From assembly GCA_031292575.1 (NCBI GenBank), contig JARLGX010000003.1, forward strand, positions 178,578 to 242,577: 64,000 bases of DNA. Reading direction: 5' to 3'. The notes below the pieces were generated by a model, which did no database searches, was not told the origin of the DNA, and worked only from the letters and a program-made list of their open reading frames with translations. Both the position numbers and the translations under genes were made by a program. The stretch comes from Paludibacter sp. Its GTDB lineage: Bacteria; Bacteroidota; Bacteroidia; Bacteroidales; Paludibacteraceae. The first letter of the stretch is position 1. Each line of letters begins with the position of its first letter. This document shows, in pieces, positions 25,757-35,024 of the stretch.

Positions 25757-26698
25757 ATGAACGAAAAAGTACGTTGCCTGATAATTGGGTCAGGCCCTGC
25801 GGGATATACAGCCGCTATTTATGCTTCTCGAGCAAACCTTGCACCGGTTCTTTATGAAGGTATGCAACCGGGTGGACAATTGACCACAACCACCGAAGTT
25901 GAGAATTTTCCGGGTTATCCGTCGGGAATAACGGGAACTGAATTGATGGAAGACCTTAAAAAACAAGCAGAACGTTTTGGAGCGGATATTCGTTTTGGAA
26001 TGGTTAGTGCTACTGATTTATCATCAGCCCCTTACAAAGTAACTATTGATGGTGAAAAAACGATTGAAGCAGAAACCATTATTATTTCCACCGGAGCTAC
26101 AGCCAAATACCTTGGTTTGCCCGACGAACAAAAGTATGCCGGATCGGGCGTATCGGCTTGTGCTACCTGCGACGGATTTTTTTATCGCAAGATGACGGTG
26201 GCCGTTGTTGGTGGTGGTGACACTGCGTGCGAGGAAGCAACTTATCTGGCCGGATTAGCAAGCAAGGTTATTCTTATTGTTCGCAAGCCGTTCCTGCGTG
26301 CTTCAAAAATCATGCAGGAAAGAGTTTTGAAAAACCCTAAAATTGAAGTCCTTTTTGAGCATGAAACCTTAGGGTTAACCGGCGAAGGAGTTGTGCAGGG
26401 TGCAAATTTAGTAAAACGCCGCGGAGAAAAGGATGAAGAAAAAGTTCATATTGATATTGATGGCTTTTTTCTGGCTATTGGTCATACGCCTAACTCAAAC
26501 ATTTTCAAACCTTGGATTGAAACCGACGAGGTGGGCTATATCAAAACTATTGACGGAACTCCACGAACTAATATTCCGGGAGTTTTTGCATCGGGCGATG
26601 TATCGGATCCACACTACAAACAAGCCATTACGGCTGCTGGAACCGGTTGCCAGGCTGCCATTGAAGCCGAAAGGTATTTATCGGAAAAAGGATTATAA
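25757..26698 (+). CDS. trxB: Thioredoxin-disulfide reductase
   Basis: Reduces thioredoxin with NADPH through FAD and a redox disulfide. 313 residues. The FAD-binding loop is GSGPAGYTAAIYASRA. The redox pair is Cys135/Cys138 in CATCDGFFYRK, and the NADPH loop is VGGGDTACEEATYL. The second FAD motif is ASGDVSDPHYKQAITAAGTG. Standard length and spacing, with a clean terminator just downstream. Confidence 0.97.
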   Translation: MNEKVRCLIIGSGPAGYTAAIYASRANLAPVLYEGMQPGGQLTTTTEVENFPGYPSGITGTELMEDLKKQAERFGADIRFGMVSATDLSSAPYKVTIDGEKTIEAETIIISTGATAKYLGLPDEQKYAGSGVSACATCDGFFYRKMTVAVVGGGDTACEEATYLAGLASKVILIVRKPFLRASKIMQERVLKNPKIEVLFEHETLGLTGEGVVQGANLVKRRGEKDEEKVHIDIDGFFLAIGHTPNSNIFKPWIETDEVGYIKTIDGTPRTNIPGVFASGDVSDPHYKQAITAAGTGCQAAIEAERYLSEKGL

Positions 26699-26724
26699 AT
26701 ACGAATCAAAGATTTTGTTAAAGC

Positions 26725-26753
26725 GGGATGCCAAATTGGCATCCCATTTTTTT
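26725..26753 (+). terminator. Terminator after trxB
   Basis: Perfect 8-base GC-rich stem (gggatgcc, 26725-26732, with ggcatccc, 26738-26745), five-base loop and a run of seven T after one A. Confidence 0.92.
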
Positions 26754-26888
26754 ATTAAACACTTTTAAATTCAGCACATTACAAGCAATCTAATCTTCAT
26801 AAAAACAGCGAACAAGGATATTTAATATTTCCTTTTCATTTTGGCGGTTTTTTTGTACTTTTGTGCGGTTAAAACTAATAATGGCATT

Positions 26889-27395
26889 ATGCAACAAAAT
26901 ATAAAAAATTCCGCCAGACTCAATGGATTAATTGTGGGAGTAATGTTATCTCTGAAATTTGTTCTTTCAGCCCAGAAATATGATGTTCTCGCTTCTTTTT
27001 CTTTGTTTATTTCTATATTAATTGTGTTTGTTTTATACAGGATGTCAGCTCGTTTTCGCGACACAAAATGTGAAGGTACGATAAGTTATAAACATGCTTT
27101 CAGCTACATTTTTCAAGTATACGTTTATGGCTCAATTATTTCTTCATTTGTGATACTACTTTACACAAGCTTTGTTGATACTAACTATTTGGGCTCAATG
27201 CTTGATGTAATTCTTAAATTATACGAAAAAATTAACATGCGCTTTGACGATAAAACCTATAAAGTCTTTGAAACCATGTACAAACCTGCTCCGTTTGCGA
27301 TATTAAACATCATTTCGAGTTTATTTGTTGGGGCATTTTGGGGATTAATTCTGGCTGCATTTTTGAAAAAGGAAAAAAGTGTTTTTGAAGACTAA
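26889..27395 (+). CDS. DUF4199 membrane protein
   Basis: 168 residues from ATG 26889 (the frame opens earlier at a TTG, but that region contains a -7-like element TACTTTTG at 26856-26863). Four hydrophobic helices, at about 10-30, 38-55, 75-100 and 140-165, match the small membrane family DUF4199. In Bacteroidota, members are regularly found just before a GT2 glycosyltransferase, as here (45-base gap). Function unknown; the pairing suggests a role in polyprenyl-phosphate sugar metabolism. Confidence 0.8.
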   Translation: MQQNIKNSARLNGLIVGVMLSLKFVLSAQKYDVLASFSLFISILIVFVLYRMSARFRDTKCEGTISYKHAFSYIFQVYVYGSIISSFVILLYTSFVDTNYLGSMLDVILKLYEKINMRFDDKTYKVFETMYKPAPFAILNIISSLFVGAFWGLILAAFLKKEKSVFED

Positions 27396-27440
27396 GTTTC
27401 ATATTCTGCAAACTCTTTTTTTGTTATATAAATTGATAAT

Positions 27441-28394
27441 ATGGATATTTCAGTAATCGTACCTTTGTTTAACGAAGAGGAATCACTTCCTACGCTTTTT
27501 GAGTGGATTGAGCGCGTTATGGCCGAAAATAAATATTCTTTCGAGGTTATTTTTGTGAATGATGGCAGTACCGATAAATCGTGGGAAGTAATTGAAAATC
27601 TTCAAAAAAAATCACCAAATAACGTAAAAGGAATAAAGTTCCGTCATAATTACGGCAAATCACCTGCTTTGTATTGCGGTTTTAATGCCGCCAAAGGTGA
27701 TGTAGTTATTACCATGGATGCCGATTTACAGGATAGCCCGGATGAAATTCCCGGTTTGTTTTCGATGATTAAAGATGAAAATCTCGATTTAGTATCCGGC
27801 TGGAAAAAAAAGCGTTACGACTCAAAACTCACAAAGAATCTGCCTTCCAAATTATATAATGCTACTGCTCGTAAAGTTACAGGCTTGCAACTCCACGACA
27901 TGAATTGCGGACTAAAAGCATACCGAAATGAGGTAGTAAAAAATATTGAAGTTTATGGTGAAATGCACCGATACATCCCATTTTTAGCTAAAAATGCAGG
28001 CTTCACGAGTATTGGTGAAAAAGTTGTTGAACATCGGAAACGTCAATATGGTGAAACAAAATTTGGATTGAATCGTTTTGTAAATGGATACCTTGATTTA
28101 ATGACACTTTGGTTCTTGTCTAAATTTGGCAAAAAGCCTATGCATTTTTTTGGCTTATATGGGAGTTTAATGTTTTTGCTTGGTTTTTTAGCTGTGGTGG
28201 TGGTTGGTGTAAATAAATTTATCGCCATTTTAGAACATGTAAAAGCCCCTTTGGTAACAGAAAGTCCTTATTTTTATCTTTCAATGTTGGCAATGCTGCT
28301 TGGCACGCAGCTATTTTTAGCTGGTTTCGTGGGCGAAATTGTAGCTCGCAATTCTACTGAACGTAATAATTACCAGATAGAAAAAGAAATTTAG
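27441..28394 (+). CDS. Family 2 glycosyltransferase, DPM1/GtrB-like
   Basis: 317 residues. The GT2 domain (about 1-230) begins ISVIVPLFNEEES, with the nucleotide-binding FVNDGSTDKSW and the metal-binding MDADLQDSPDEI. Two C-terminal membrane helices (about 235-260 and 275-300) follow. This architecture makes polyprenyl-phosphate-linked sugars at the inner membrane (dolichol-phosphate mannose synthase and GtrB relatives). The acceptor is likely undecaprenyl phosphate; the sugar cannot be told from sequence. Crcb follows after 11 bases. Confidence 0.92.
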   Translation: MDISVIVPLFNEEESLPTLFEWIERVMAENKYSFEVIFVNDGSTDKSWEVIENLQKKSPNNVKGIKFRHNYGKSPALYCGFNAAKGDVVITMDADLQDSPDEIPGLFSMIKDENLDLVSGWKKKRYDSKLTKNLPSKLYNATARKVTGLQLHDMNCGLKAYRNEVVKNIEVYGEMHRYIPFLAKNAGFTSIGEKVVEHRKRQYGETKFGLNRFVNGYLDLMTLWFLSKFGKKPMHFFGLYGSLMFLLGFLAVVVVGVNKFIAILEHVKAPLVTESPYFYLSMLAMLLGTQLFLAGFVGEIVARNSTERNNYQIEKEI

Positions 28395-28405
28395 ATTACA
28401 ATGCT

Positions 28406-28780
28406 ATGAGGCAACTATTAATCGTCGGAATTGGAGGAGCTATCGGCAGTATAGCTCGATTTCTGGTACAAAAATTAAATTTACATTGGCATTTTTTATC
28501 AATACCAATGGGTACATTGACGGTTAATATCTTAGGAAGTTTACTGATTGGTTTTATTGCAGGAGTTTCAGCAAAAAGTGAAATTATTTCACCAGGGTTA
28601 CGATTATTTTTGATGGTTGGAGTTTGTGGTGGTTTTACAACGTTTTCATCGTTTACAAATGAAAATCTGACCTTAATGCAAAATGGTCAATTTGCCTCGG
28701 TTTTGTTATATACCGGATTCAGTATTTTCTTTGGATTTTTAGCAGTTTATTTAGGATACATAACTTCAAATTTATTGTAA
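28406..28780 (+). CDS. crcB: Fluoride channel CrcB/Fluc
   Basis: Dual-topology fluoride exporter that protects against fluoride. 124 residues with four membrane helices. The family motifs GGAIGSIARF, TLTVNILGSLLIG and GGFTTFSSFTNEN are present, the last carrying the pore Phe and polar-track residues. It is followed one base later by a DUF190 gene, a known companion. No fluoride riboswitch is visible: only 11 bases separate it from the glycosyltransferase gene. Confidence 0.95.
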   Translation: MRQLLIVGIGGAIGSIARFLVQKLNLHWHFLSIPMGTLTVNILGSLLIGFIAGVSAKSEIISPGLRLFLMVGVCGGFTTFSSFTNENLTLMQNGQFASVLLYTGFSIFFGFLAVYLGYITSNLL

Positions 28781-28781
28781 T

Positions 28782-29138
28782 ATGGATTCCACTGAAAATA
28801 GTTTATTAAAAATTTATGCCAGTACGTCGGACAAAATCGGTTTTGACTTGCTGTACGAACATTTGGTAGTTTTAGCTAAACGCAAAGGTATAGCGGGCGT
28901 AACAGTGTACCGCGGCATAATGGGATTCGGGCAGAGTAGCACACATATTCAATCATCACGATTTTGGGAATTGACTGAGAAATTGCCTGTTGTAATTGAA
29001 ATGATTGATAAAACTGAAGTTCTGGAAGCTTTCTACGAATCAATTCAGACTGAATTAGAATCAATACCAAAAGGATGTTTGATAACAATGCATACTATCG
29101 ATATCAAACTTCAAAAGGTTGGTAATTCAAAAAAATAG
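28782..29138 (+). CDS. DUF190 protein (CrcB-associated)
   Basis: 118-residue soluble protein with the DUF190 pattern: LLKIYASTSDKIG, YEHLVVLAKRKGIAGVTVYR, GIMGFGQ, then PVVIEMIDKTEVLEAF. The fold is PII-like. DUF190 genes sit beside crcB in many genomes; a regulatory or sensing role in fluoride or ion export has been suggested but is not established as far as I know. One base separates the two genes, indicating translational coupling. Confidence 0.88.
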   Translation: MDSTENSLLKIYASTSDKIGFDLLYEHLVVLAKRKGIAGVTVYRGIMGFGQSSTHIQSSRFWELTEKLPVVIEMIDKTEVLEAFYESIQTELESIPKGCLITMHTIDIKLQKVGNSKK

Positions 29139-29160
29139 AAAAACAAAGCCAAAGCACGAA

Positions 29161-29679
29161 ATGGAAACAATGGATATTCTCAAAATAGTATTACCTGCGT
29201 TGCTTGTATTGGCAACAGCTTATTTGTTAATTGACAAAATGCTGCGCAATGAAGATAAAAGACGCAATTTTGAATTAAAAAAAAATAGCAACACCACTAT
29301 AACTCCTATTCGATTACGGGCTTACGAAAGACTTATACTCGTTTTGGAACGCACAACGCCTTCAACTTTAATTGTGAATATTGCAAGTCCGGGTATGACA
29401 AATCTTGATCTTCACACTCAATTATTGACCAATATCCGACAGGAGTTTTCACACAATATTTCACAACAGATATACGTAAGCGATGAATGCTGGAATCACA
29501 TCCGCGCAACTCAGGAAAGCCTTCTCAGATTGGTGAATACCTGTGCAGCACAATGTAACCCAACAAGTTCGGCATCTGAACTTGCTGAAAGAATCATTCA
29601 GGTTTACGGAGCCAGTGAACAACCACCCACTGAATTGGCCATTGATAAACTTAAAAAAGAAGTCAGGAACTATCTTTAG
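29161..29679 (+). CDS. Conserved Bacteroidota membrane-anchored hypothetical protein
   Basis: 172 residues from ATG 29161 (an upstream TTG at 29119 overlaps the DUF190 gene). One N-terminal helix (about 5-25, KIVLPALLVLATAYLLI) anchors a soluble domain with IRLRAYERLILVLERTTP and a helix-rich C-terminus. I recall similar proteins as uncharacterised but widespread in Bacteroidota. No catalytic motif is seen. It belongs to a run of closely spaced plus-strand genes. Confidence 0.7.
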   Translation: METMDILKIVLPALLVLATAYLLIDKMLRNEDKRRNFELKKNSNTTITPIRLRAYERLILVLERTTPSTLIVNIASPGMTNLDLHTQLLTNIRQEFSHNISQQIYVSDECWNHIRATQESLLRLVNTCAAQCNPTSSASELAERIIQVYGASEQPPTELAIDKLKKEVRNYL

Positions 29680-29711
29680 AAACAATTTTAATCGAACATT
29701 CAACTAACTAA

Positions 29712-30263
29712 ATGAAGAATCGCCGTATCATATTATATATTTTCTGTACATTATTAATAGCATCTTGCGCTGTTGACGAGCAGTGTAGAACAAATCGTAC
29801 GGTTCTATTGGGATTTGGAATTTATCATGTAAGTTACAACGATTCTACTAAATTATTTACAACAACATCTGAAAGCATCGACAGTATAACGATTAAAGGT
29901 CTGGAACTAGATACTTTAACAGGTAAATATACATATGTTGATTCTATTCTTTACAATAATACAAAGGCAATAAGTGCTTTTTATGTACCTCTTCACAGTT
30001 TCGTAACAAGTTCTACTTTCGAAATAACTTTTAACACCAAGGTTATTAAAAGCAAAAACGATACTTTAAAGTTTTTCAACACAAAAGATACTCTTACAGT
30101 TTTACATGAAAATATTAATGACTACTTATCATTGGAATGTGGATGTATAAAAGTTCATTCTATTGATACTGCAATTGTTACCCATAATTTTATAGACTCT
30201 ATTAAAATCATCAACCATACCGTAAATAATGTCAATGCAGAGAATATTAAAATATACAAGTAG
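29712..30263 (+). CDS. DUF6452-like lipoprotein
   Basis: 183 residues with a lipobox (IASC) at about residue 19, followed by VDEQCRTNRTVLLGFGIYHV. The Cys/Arg-rich start and the pairing with the next, overlapping gene match the DUF6452-DUF6048 pair seen in Bacteroidales. Probably an envelope lipoprotein; function unknown. Its last 35 bases overlap the next gene. Confidence 0.7.
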   Translation: MKNRRIILYIFCTLLIASCAVDEQCRTNRTVLLGFGIYHVSYNDSTKLFTTTSESIDSITIKGLELDTLTGKYTYVDSILYNNTKAISAFYVPLHSFVTSSTFEITFNTKVIKSKNDTLKFFNTKDTLTVLHENINDYLSLECGCIKVHSIDTAIVTHNFIDSIKIINHTVNNVNAENIKIYK

Positions 30264-30978
30264 CCTGATTCTTTGCATGTTGGTATATTCATCATTAGCA
30301 CAGAAAGAAAAAAAACTGCCCCCGGTAAATACCGCACCATTTTTTAATGGAGTCATTGTGCAAGCAGATGTTGCTTCAATTGCCGGGTCAATATTTTCCA
30401 ACGGTACAACGTATTCATACGAAGCCTCTGCTCAAGCCGATTTTAAACACAAATTATTACCGGTTATTGAATTAGGTTACGCAGGAGCAAATAAACTTTC
30501 AACCGAAAATATCGGATTTAAAACGAACGCACCTTTTGGTCGTATTGGTATTGATCTCAATTTACTTACTCCAAAGAAAGATGCAAGACCAACTTCAAAT
30601 CTATTTATTGTAGGTCTTAGGCTAGGTATGACAAATTTCAAATACAATATATCAAATATTATAATCACGGATGATTATTGGGGAGGGACACAACCAATTT
30701 CGTATAATAATATTTCTACCACAAAGGTTTGGTACGAAATTGTTGCAGGAGTTAAAGTTGAGGTGCTCAAAAATGTATTTATGGGCTGGACTGTAAGAAG
30801 TAAAAGCTTATTAAGCAACGATGCTGCCGGTAATATTTCACCTTGGTTTATTCCAGGTTTTGGGACTAATAATGGCAATAATTATGAGATTAGTTATACA
30901 ATTGGATATAGATTTCAGTTACCAGCCAATGTAAAACAAGCTCATTCTTCTAAAAAAACTGATTCAGTTACAAAATAA
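30229..30978 (+). CDS. DUF6048-like outer-membrane beta-barrel protein
   Basis: 249 residues with a signal peptide (MSMQRILKYTSSLIL to SSLAQ). The body alternates hydrophobic and polar residues as in an outer-membrane barrel: LGYAGANKLSTENIG, FGRIGIDLNLL, GLRLGMTNFKYNI and a closing YTIGYRFQLP. Start is ATG 30229 or ATG 30235, both inside the preceding gene, so translation is probably coupled. Family assignment rests on pattern and on the preceding DUF6452-like partner. Confidence 0.7.
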   Translation: MSMQRILKYTSSLILCMLVYSSLAQKEKKLPPVNTAPFFNGVIVQADVASIAGSIFSNGTTYSYEASAQADFKHKLLPVIELGYAGANKLSTENIGFKTNAPFGRIGIDLNLLTPKKDARPTSNLFIVGLRLGMTNFKYNISNIIITDDYWGGTQPISYNNISTTKVWYEIVAGVKVEVLKNVFMGWTVRSKSLLSNDAAGNISPWFIPGFGTNNGNNYEISYTIGYRFQLPANVKQAHSSKKTDSVTK

Positions 30979-31033
30979 ATTAATTTATTATTTCATAAAA
31001 TATAAAATTAAATAATCAACCAATATAAAACTT

Positions 31034-33058
31034 ATGAATTCAACTCAAATTTTAAATCGAGCAGCTGACAATATCCGTATATTAGCTGCATCAGCAGTAG
31101 AAAGAGCAAAATCCGGTCACCCCGGCGGTGCTATGGGAGGTGCTGATTTTATCAATGTGCTTTATTCCGAATTTTTGGAATATGATCCACAAAACCCTAA
31201 GTGGGAAGGTCGCGACCGTATGTTCCTTGATCCGGGACACATGTCACCCATGCTTTATTCAGTTCTTGCCTGCACTGGTAAATTCACAATGGAAGAACTT
31301 TCGCAATTCCGCCAATGGGGAAGTCCAACTCCAGGTCATCCCGAAGTTGACATTATGCGTGGTGTTGAAAACACATCTGGTCCACTCGGACAAGGTCATA
31401 CTTATGCCGTAGGAGCTGCCATTGCTGCGAAATTCCTTCAAGCTCGTTTTGGTGAAGTTATGAGCCAAACTATCTATACTTTTATTTCAGATGGTGGCGT
31501 TCAGGAGGAAATTTCACAAGGCTCAGGTCGTATTGCAGGTCACCTTGGTTTGAATAACCTGATTATGTTTTATGATTCAAACGACATTCAACTTTCAACC
31601 GAAACTAACGCTGTAACAAGTGAAAACGTTGCACAGAAGTACATGGCCTGGGGATGGAAAGTAATTGAAATTAATGGAAATGATGCGATTGAAATTCGCA
31701 CTGCATTGAAAGAAGCAAAAGCAGAAGCTAACAAGCCAACTATTATTATTGGAAAAACCATAATGGGAAAAGGTGCGCTGAAGGCTGACGGAACAAGTTT
31801 TGAACGTCAATGCGCCACGCACGGTATGCCGTTGAGCGAAGGTGGAGCCTCGTATCAGGAAAGTATCAAAAATTTGGGCGGAAATCCTGAAAATCCTTTT
31901 GTCATTTTCGAAGAAACAAAAGCATTGTACGCCAAACGTGCTGAGGAATTGAAAATAATTGTTGCTAAAAAACAAGCTGCAAAAGCAGAATGGGCAAAAG
32001 CTAATCCTGAATTGGCTAAAAAGTTGGATGTATTCTTTTCTGGAAAAGCTCCAATCGTGAATTGGGACGCAATTGTGCAAAAACCAAATCAATCAACCCG
32101 TGCTGCTTCTGCAACAGTTTTAGGAGAATTAGCAAAACAAGTTGAAAATATGGTGGTTGCCAGTGCCGACTTATCTAATTCAGATAAAACTGATGGCTTC
32201 TTAAAAAACACCAAAGCATTAAAAAGAAATGATTTCTCGGGAGCATTTTTACAAGCAGGGGTTTCAGAACTAACAATGGCTGCTATTTGTATCGGCATGA
32301 GTCTTCATGGAGGAATTATTCCGGCATGTGCAACTTTCTTTGTATTCTCCGATTATATGAAACCTGCTGTTCGTATGGCAGCTTTAATGGAACAACCCGT
32401 TAAATTTATTTGGTCGCACGATGCATTCCGGGTTGGTGAAGATGGACCAACTCACGAGCCAGTTGAACAAGAAGCTCAAATTCGGTTGATGGAGAAACTT
32501 AAAAATCACAAAGGTCATAATTCAATGCTGGTTTTGCGTCCGGCCGACGTAGAAGAGGGAACTGTTGCATGGAGAATGGCATTGGAAAACACAAGTACTC
32601 CAACAGCTTTAATACTTTCCCGTCAGAATATTGCCGATCTTCCCACAACTTCAACACGCAAAATTGATGCCGAAAAAGCGCACAAAGGCGCTTATGTTGT
32701 TGAGAGTGATGAAAACTATGATGTGATTCTGGTTGCATCGGGTTCTGAAGTTTCTACACTTTACGAAGGAGCTGCACTGCTTCGCGCCGATGGAGTGAAG
32801 ATTCGGTTGGTTTCAGTTCCATCCGAAGGTTTATTCCGAAGTCAATCAGCCGAATATCAGGAAAGCGTTTTACCAAAAGGCGCTAAAATTTTTGGCTTAA
32901 CTGCTGGTTTACCAGTAAACTTACTTGGTTTAGTTGGAGCAAATGGAAAAATCTGGGGTTTGGAATCATTTGGATTTTCTGCACCTTACAAAGTTTTGGA
33001 TGAAAAACTTGGCTTTACAGGCAAAAATGTTTACGAGCAAGTAAAAGCAATGCTGTAA
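31034..33058 (+). CDS. tkt: Transketolase
   Basis: Transfers two-carbon units between ketose and aldose phosphates in the pentose-phosphate pathway, using thiamine diphosphate. 674 residues, full length with all three domains. The N-terminal motif is ERAKSGHPGGAMGGAD. The ThDP-binding stretch begins FISDGGVQEE and continues to NNLIMFYDSND. The pyrimidine domain has GEDGPTHEPVEQ with the phosphate-binding residues, and the C-terminal domain ends in YKVLDEKLGFTG. A strong terminator follows. Confidence 0.96.
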   Translation: MNSTQILNRAADNIRILAASAVERAKSGHPGGAMGGADFINVLYSEFLEYDPQNPKWEGRDRMFLDPGHMSPMLYSVLACTGKFTMEELSQFRQWGSPTPGHPEVDIMRGVENTSGPLGQGHTYAVGAAIAAKFLQARFGEVMSQTIYTFISDGGVQEEISQGSGRIAGHLGLNNLIMFYDSNDIQLSTETNAVTSENVAQKYMAWGWKVIEINGNDAIEIRTALKEAKAEANKPTIIIGKTIMGKGALKADGTSFERQCATHGMPLSEGGASYQESIKNLGGNPENPFVIFEETKALYAKRAEELKIIVAKKQAAKAEWAKANPELAKKLDVFFSGKAPIVNWDAIVQKPNQSTRAASATVLGELAKQVENMVVASADLSNSDKTDGFLKNTKALKRNDFSGAFLQAGVSELTMAAICIGMSLHGGIIPACATFFVFSDYMKPAVRMAALMEQPVKFIWSHDAFRVGEDGPTHEPVEQEAQIRLMEKLKNHKGHNSMLVLRPADVEEGTVAWRMALENTSTPTALILSRQNIADLPTTSTRKIDAEKAHKGAYVVESDENYDVILVASGSEVSTLYEGAALLRADGVKIRLVSVPSEGLFRSQSAEYQESVLPKGAKIFGLTAGLPVNLLGLVGANGKIWGLESFGFSAPYKVLDEKLGFTGKNVYEQVKAML

Positions 33059-33070
33059 ACTAAAATAAAA

Positions 33071-33129
33071 GGTAAGGAATAAGAGGTAAATAAATTGTTT
33101 ACAGAACTTATTCCTTATCTTTTTCTTTT
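33071..33129 (+). terminator. Terminator after transketolase
   Basis: A 13-base stem with one G-U pair (ggtaaggaataag at 33071-33083, cttattccttatc at 33107-33119), a 23-base loop and a T-rich tail. It fills most of the 95-base gap to mntP. Confidence 0.8.
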
Positions 33130-33153
33130 GTCCTTACTTCTTACCTCTGAATC

Positions 33154-33726
33154 ATGGATTTACTTTCAATTATTATTATCAGTGTTGGATTGGCTATGGA
33201 TTGTTTTGCTGTGGCAATCAGCAAAGGTATTCAGTCAAAAAAATACTACTTTTGGTCTACTTTTCGGATGGCTTTTTTGTTTGGATTATTTCAGGCAATT
33301 ATGCCTTTAATAGGCTATTCAGTAGGAGCAGGTTATGCTGAATCCATGCGTAGTTTCGATCATTGGCTGGCGTTTGTGCTGTTATCATTGATTGGAGGGA
33401 AAATGGTGGTTGAAGGATTTAAAAACCGAGACCCCGAAACTATAAGGGTAAATAATCCTTTTCATTGGACTTCAATACTTCCGTTGGCAATTGCCACCAG
33501 TATCGATGCCTTTGCCACAGGCATTGTGTTTATTCCTTACCCTGGAATAATATGGGAAGCCATCACCATAATAGGTTTAACCAGTTTATTTTTTACCTTT
33601 TTAGGAATGTATATTGGCGTGCATTCAGGCAAACGTTTTCATTTAAAAGTGGAGATGATTGGTGGTTTTATTCTGATTGGAATAGGTTTGAAAATTCTGA
33701 TTGAACATTTGATTAACTACAATTAA
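33154..33726 (+). CDS. mntP: Manganese efflux pump MntP
   Basis: 190 residues, six membrane helices, two repeats of the DUF204 motif: SVGLAMDCFAVAISKG in the first helix pair and IATSIDAFATGIVF in the fourth. The conserved aspartates in each repeat are the metal ligands of the family. It exports Mn2+ from the cytoplasm. No yybP-ykoY (Mn) riboswitch is present in the short upstream gap, which is occupied by the tkt terminator. Confidence 0.92.
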   Translation: MDLLSIIIISVGLAMDCFAVAISKGIQSKKYYFWSTFRMAFLFGLFQAIMPLIGYSVGAGYAESMRSFDHWLAFVLLSLIGGKMVVEGFKNRDPETIRVNNPFHWTSILPLAIATSIDAFATGIVFIPYPGIIWEAITIIGLTSLFFTFLGMYIGVHSGKRFHLKVEMIGGFILIGIGLKILIEHLINYN

Positions 33727-33774
33727 TGACAAGAAAATATTAACTAATATTTAAATTAACAATAAATACTTTCA

Positions 33775-34995
33775 ATGATTTTTAAGAAAATTCTACCGTT
33801 TATCTTCTTTTTGTTATCGACCTTCATTTATGCTGAAGAGCCGGTAGCTAAATTAAAAATATATGGTTTCGTCCGAAATGATTTTTATTTTAATTCCCGT
33901 ATAAACACAGAATCCATAGACGGATTATTTTTTTTATATCCCAAACCAGTATCTCTAAATTCATCGGGTATTGATACAAATGCAGTACCTCAAGCCGAAA
34001 TGCTTAGTGTAAATACACGCATTGGAGTAGATTTGACCGGCTCACCCATACTTGGAGCAAGTTCTTCTGCTAAAATTGAAACTGATTTTGCTGGTTTCGG
34101 ATCGAGTTATTATGTGCTACGAATTCGTCAGGCATATTTCGCATTGAATTGGAAAAACACAGAATTAATGGTTGGGCAAACCTGGCATCCTTTGTATGGA
34201 AATGTAATTCCAACAGTACTCGATTGCAATGCAGGAGCTCCTTTTCAACCGAACAACCGCAGCCCCCAAATCAAGGTTGTTCAAAACATAAACAAGCACT
34301 TTTCAGTCATTGCTGCTGCAGTTTATGAAATGCAGTATCTGTCGCAGGGTCCATTGGGCGCTTCAAACATCTATTTAAAAAATGCTCTGGTACCTGATCT
34401 TTATGTTGGAACAGAATGTAAAACAACTCATTGGACTTCAGGATTGGGTTTGGATGTAAAAACTATTAAACCATCGACAGAAGAAATTACTTCGGTCAGC
34501 GCAACCGTTTACTCGCAATACATTAATCAGAAATTCCAATTGAAGGTAAAATCTTTTTGGGGTGAAAATCTGACTGATCAACAAATGTTGAGTGGTTATG
34601 GAGTTAGTGGTATTAATCCAACAAATGGAGCGGCAACTTATACAAATTTCAATATCATTAGCTCTTGGTTAAATGCTGTTTACGGAAAAAAATGGCAAGT
34701 GGGTGCATACTTGGGATTGTCGCAAAATCTGGGGACAAATCACAGTCTGTTGGCAAATGCAGATGGCAGTTTTACTGCTTATGGAAATGGTTACAGCAAT
34801 GATAGTCAATTGTTATTAGATCGTTTATTTCGGATTTCGCCAAACATAAGCTATAATTTGCCAAATTTTAATGTGGGGCTTGAATACGATTTTACGTCGG
34901 CCAGCTATGGAAAACTGCAAAGTAATGGATTGGTTTCAAATCCTTATCAAGTTAACAATCATAGAATTGTTGCCGAAGCAAGCTATTTCTTTTAG
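33775..34995 (+). CDS. Outer-membrane porin-like beta-barrel protein
   Basis: 406 residues with a signal peptide (MIFKKILPFIFFLLS to FIYAEE). The mature start LKIYGFVRNDFYFNSR resembles DcaP-like trimeric porins, and the last strand ends in aromatic EASYFF, as barrel proteins do. Between them are repeated amphipathic strands (YVLRIRQAYFALNW, TELMVGQTWHPLYG). It is followed by lrgAB after a short gap. Substrate unknown. Confidence 0.78.
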   Translation: MIFKKILPFIFFLLSTFIYAEEPVAKLKIYGFVRNDFYFNSRINTESIDGLFFLYPKPVSLNSSGIDTNAVPQAEMLSVNTRIGVDLTGSPILGASSSAKIETDFAGFGSSYYVLRIRQAYFALNWKNTELMVGQTWHPLYGNVIPTVLDCNAGAPFQPNNRSPQIKVVQNINKHFSVIAAAVYEMQYLSQGPLGASNIYLKNALVPDLYVGTECKTTHWTSGLGLDVKTIKPSTEEITSVSATVYSQYINQKFQLKVKSFWGENLTDQQMLSGYGVSGINPTNGAATYTNFNIISSWLNAVYGKKWQVGAYLGLSQNLGTNHSLLANADGSFTAYGNGYSNDSQLLLDRLFRISPNISYNLPNFNVGLEYDFTSASYGKLQSNGLVSNPYQVNNHRIVAEASYFF

Positions 34996-35024
34996 TATTA
35001 TATTGCTTACCAAATAATCTGTTT

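Noticed and set aside
33059..33153. Mn riboswitch upstream of mntP
   Set aside because: The gap is filled by the transketolase terminator and is too short for a yybP-ykoY element.
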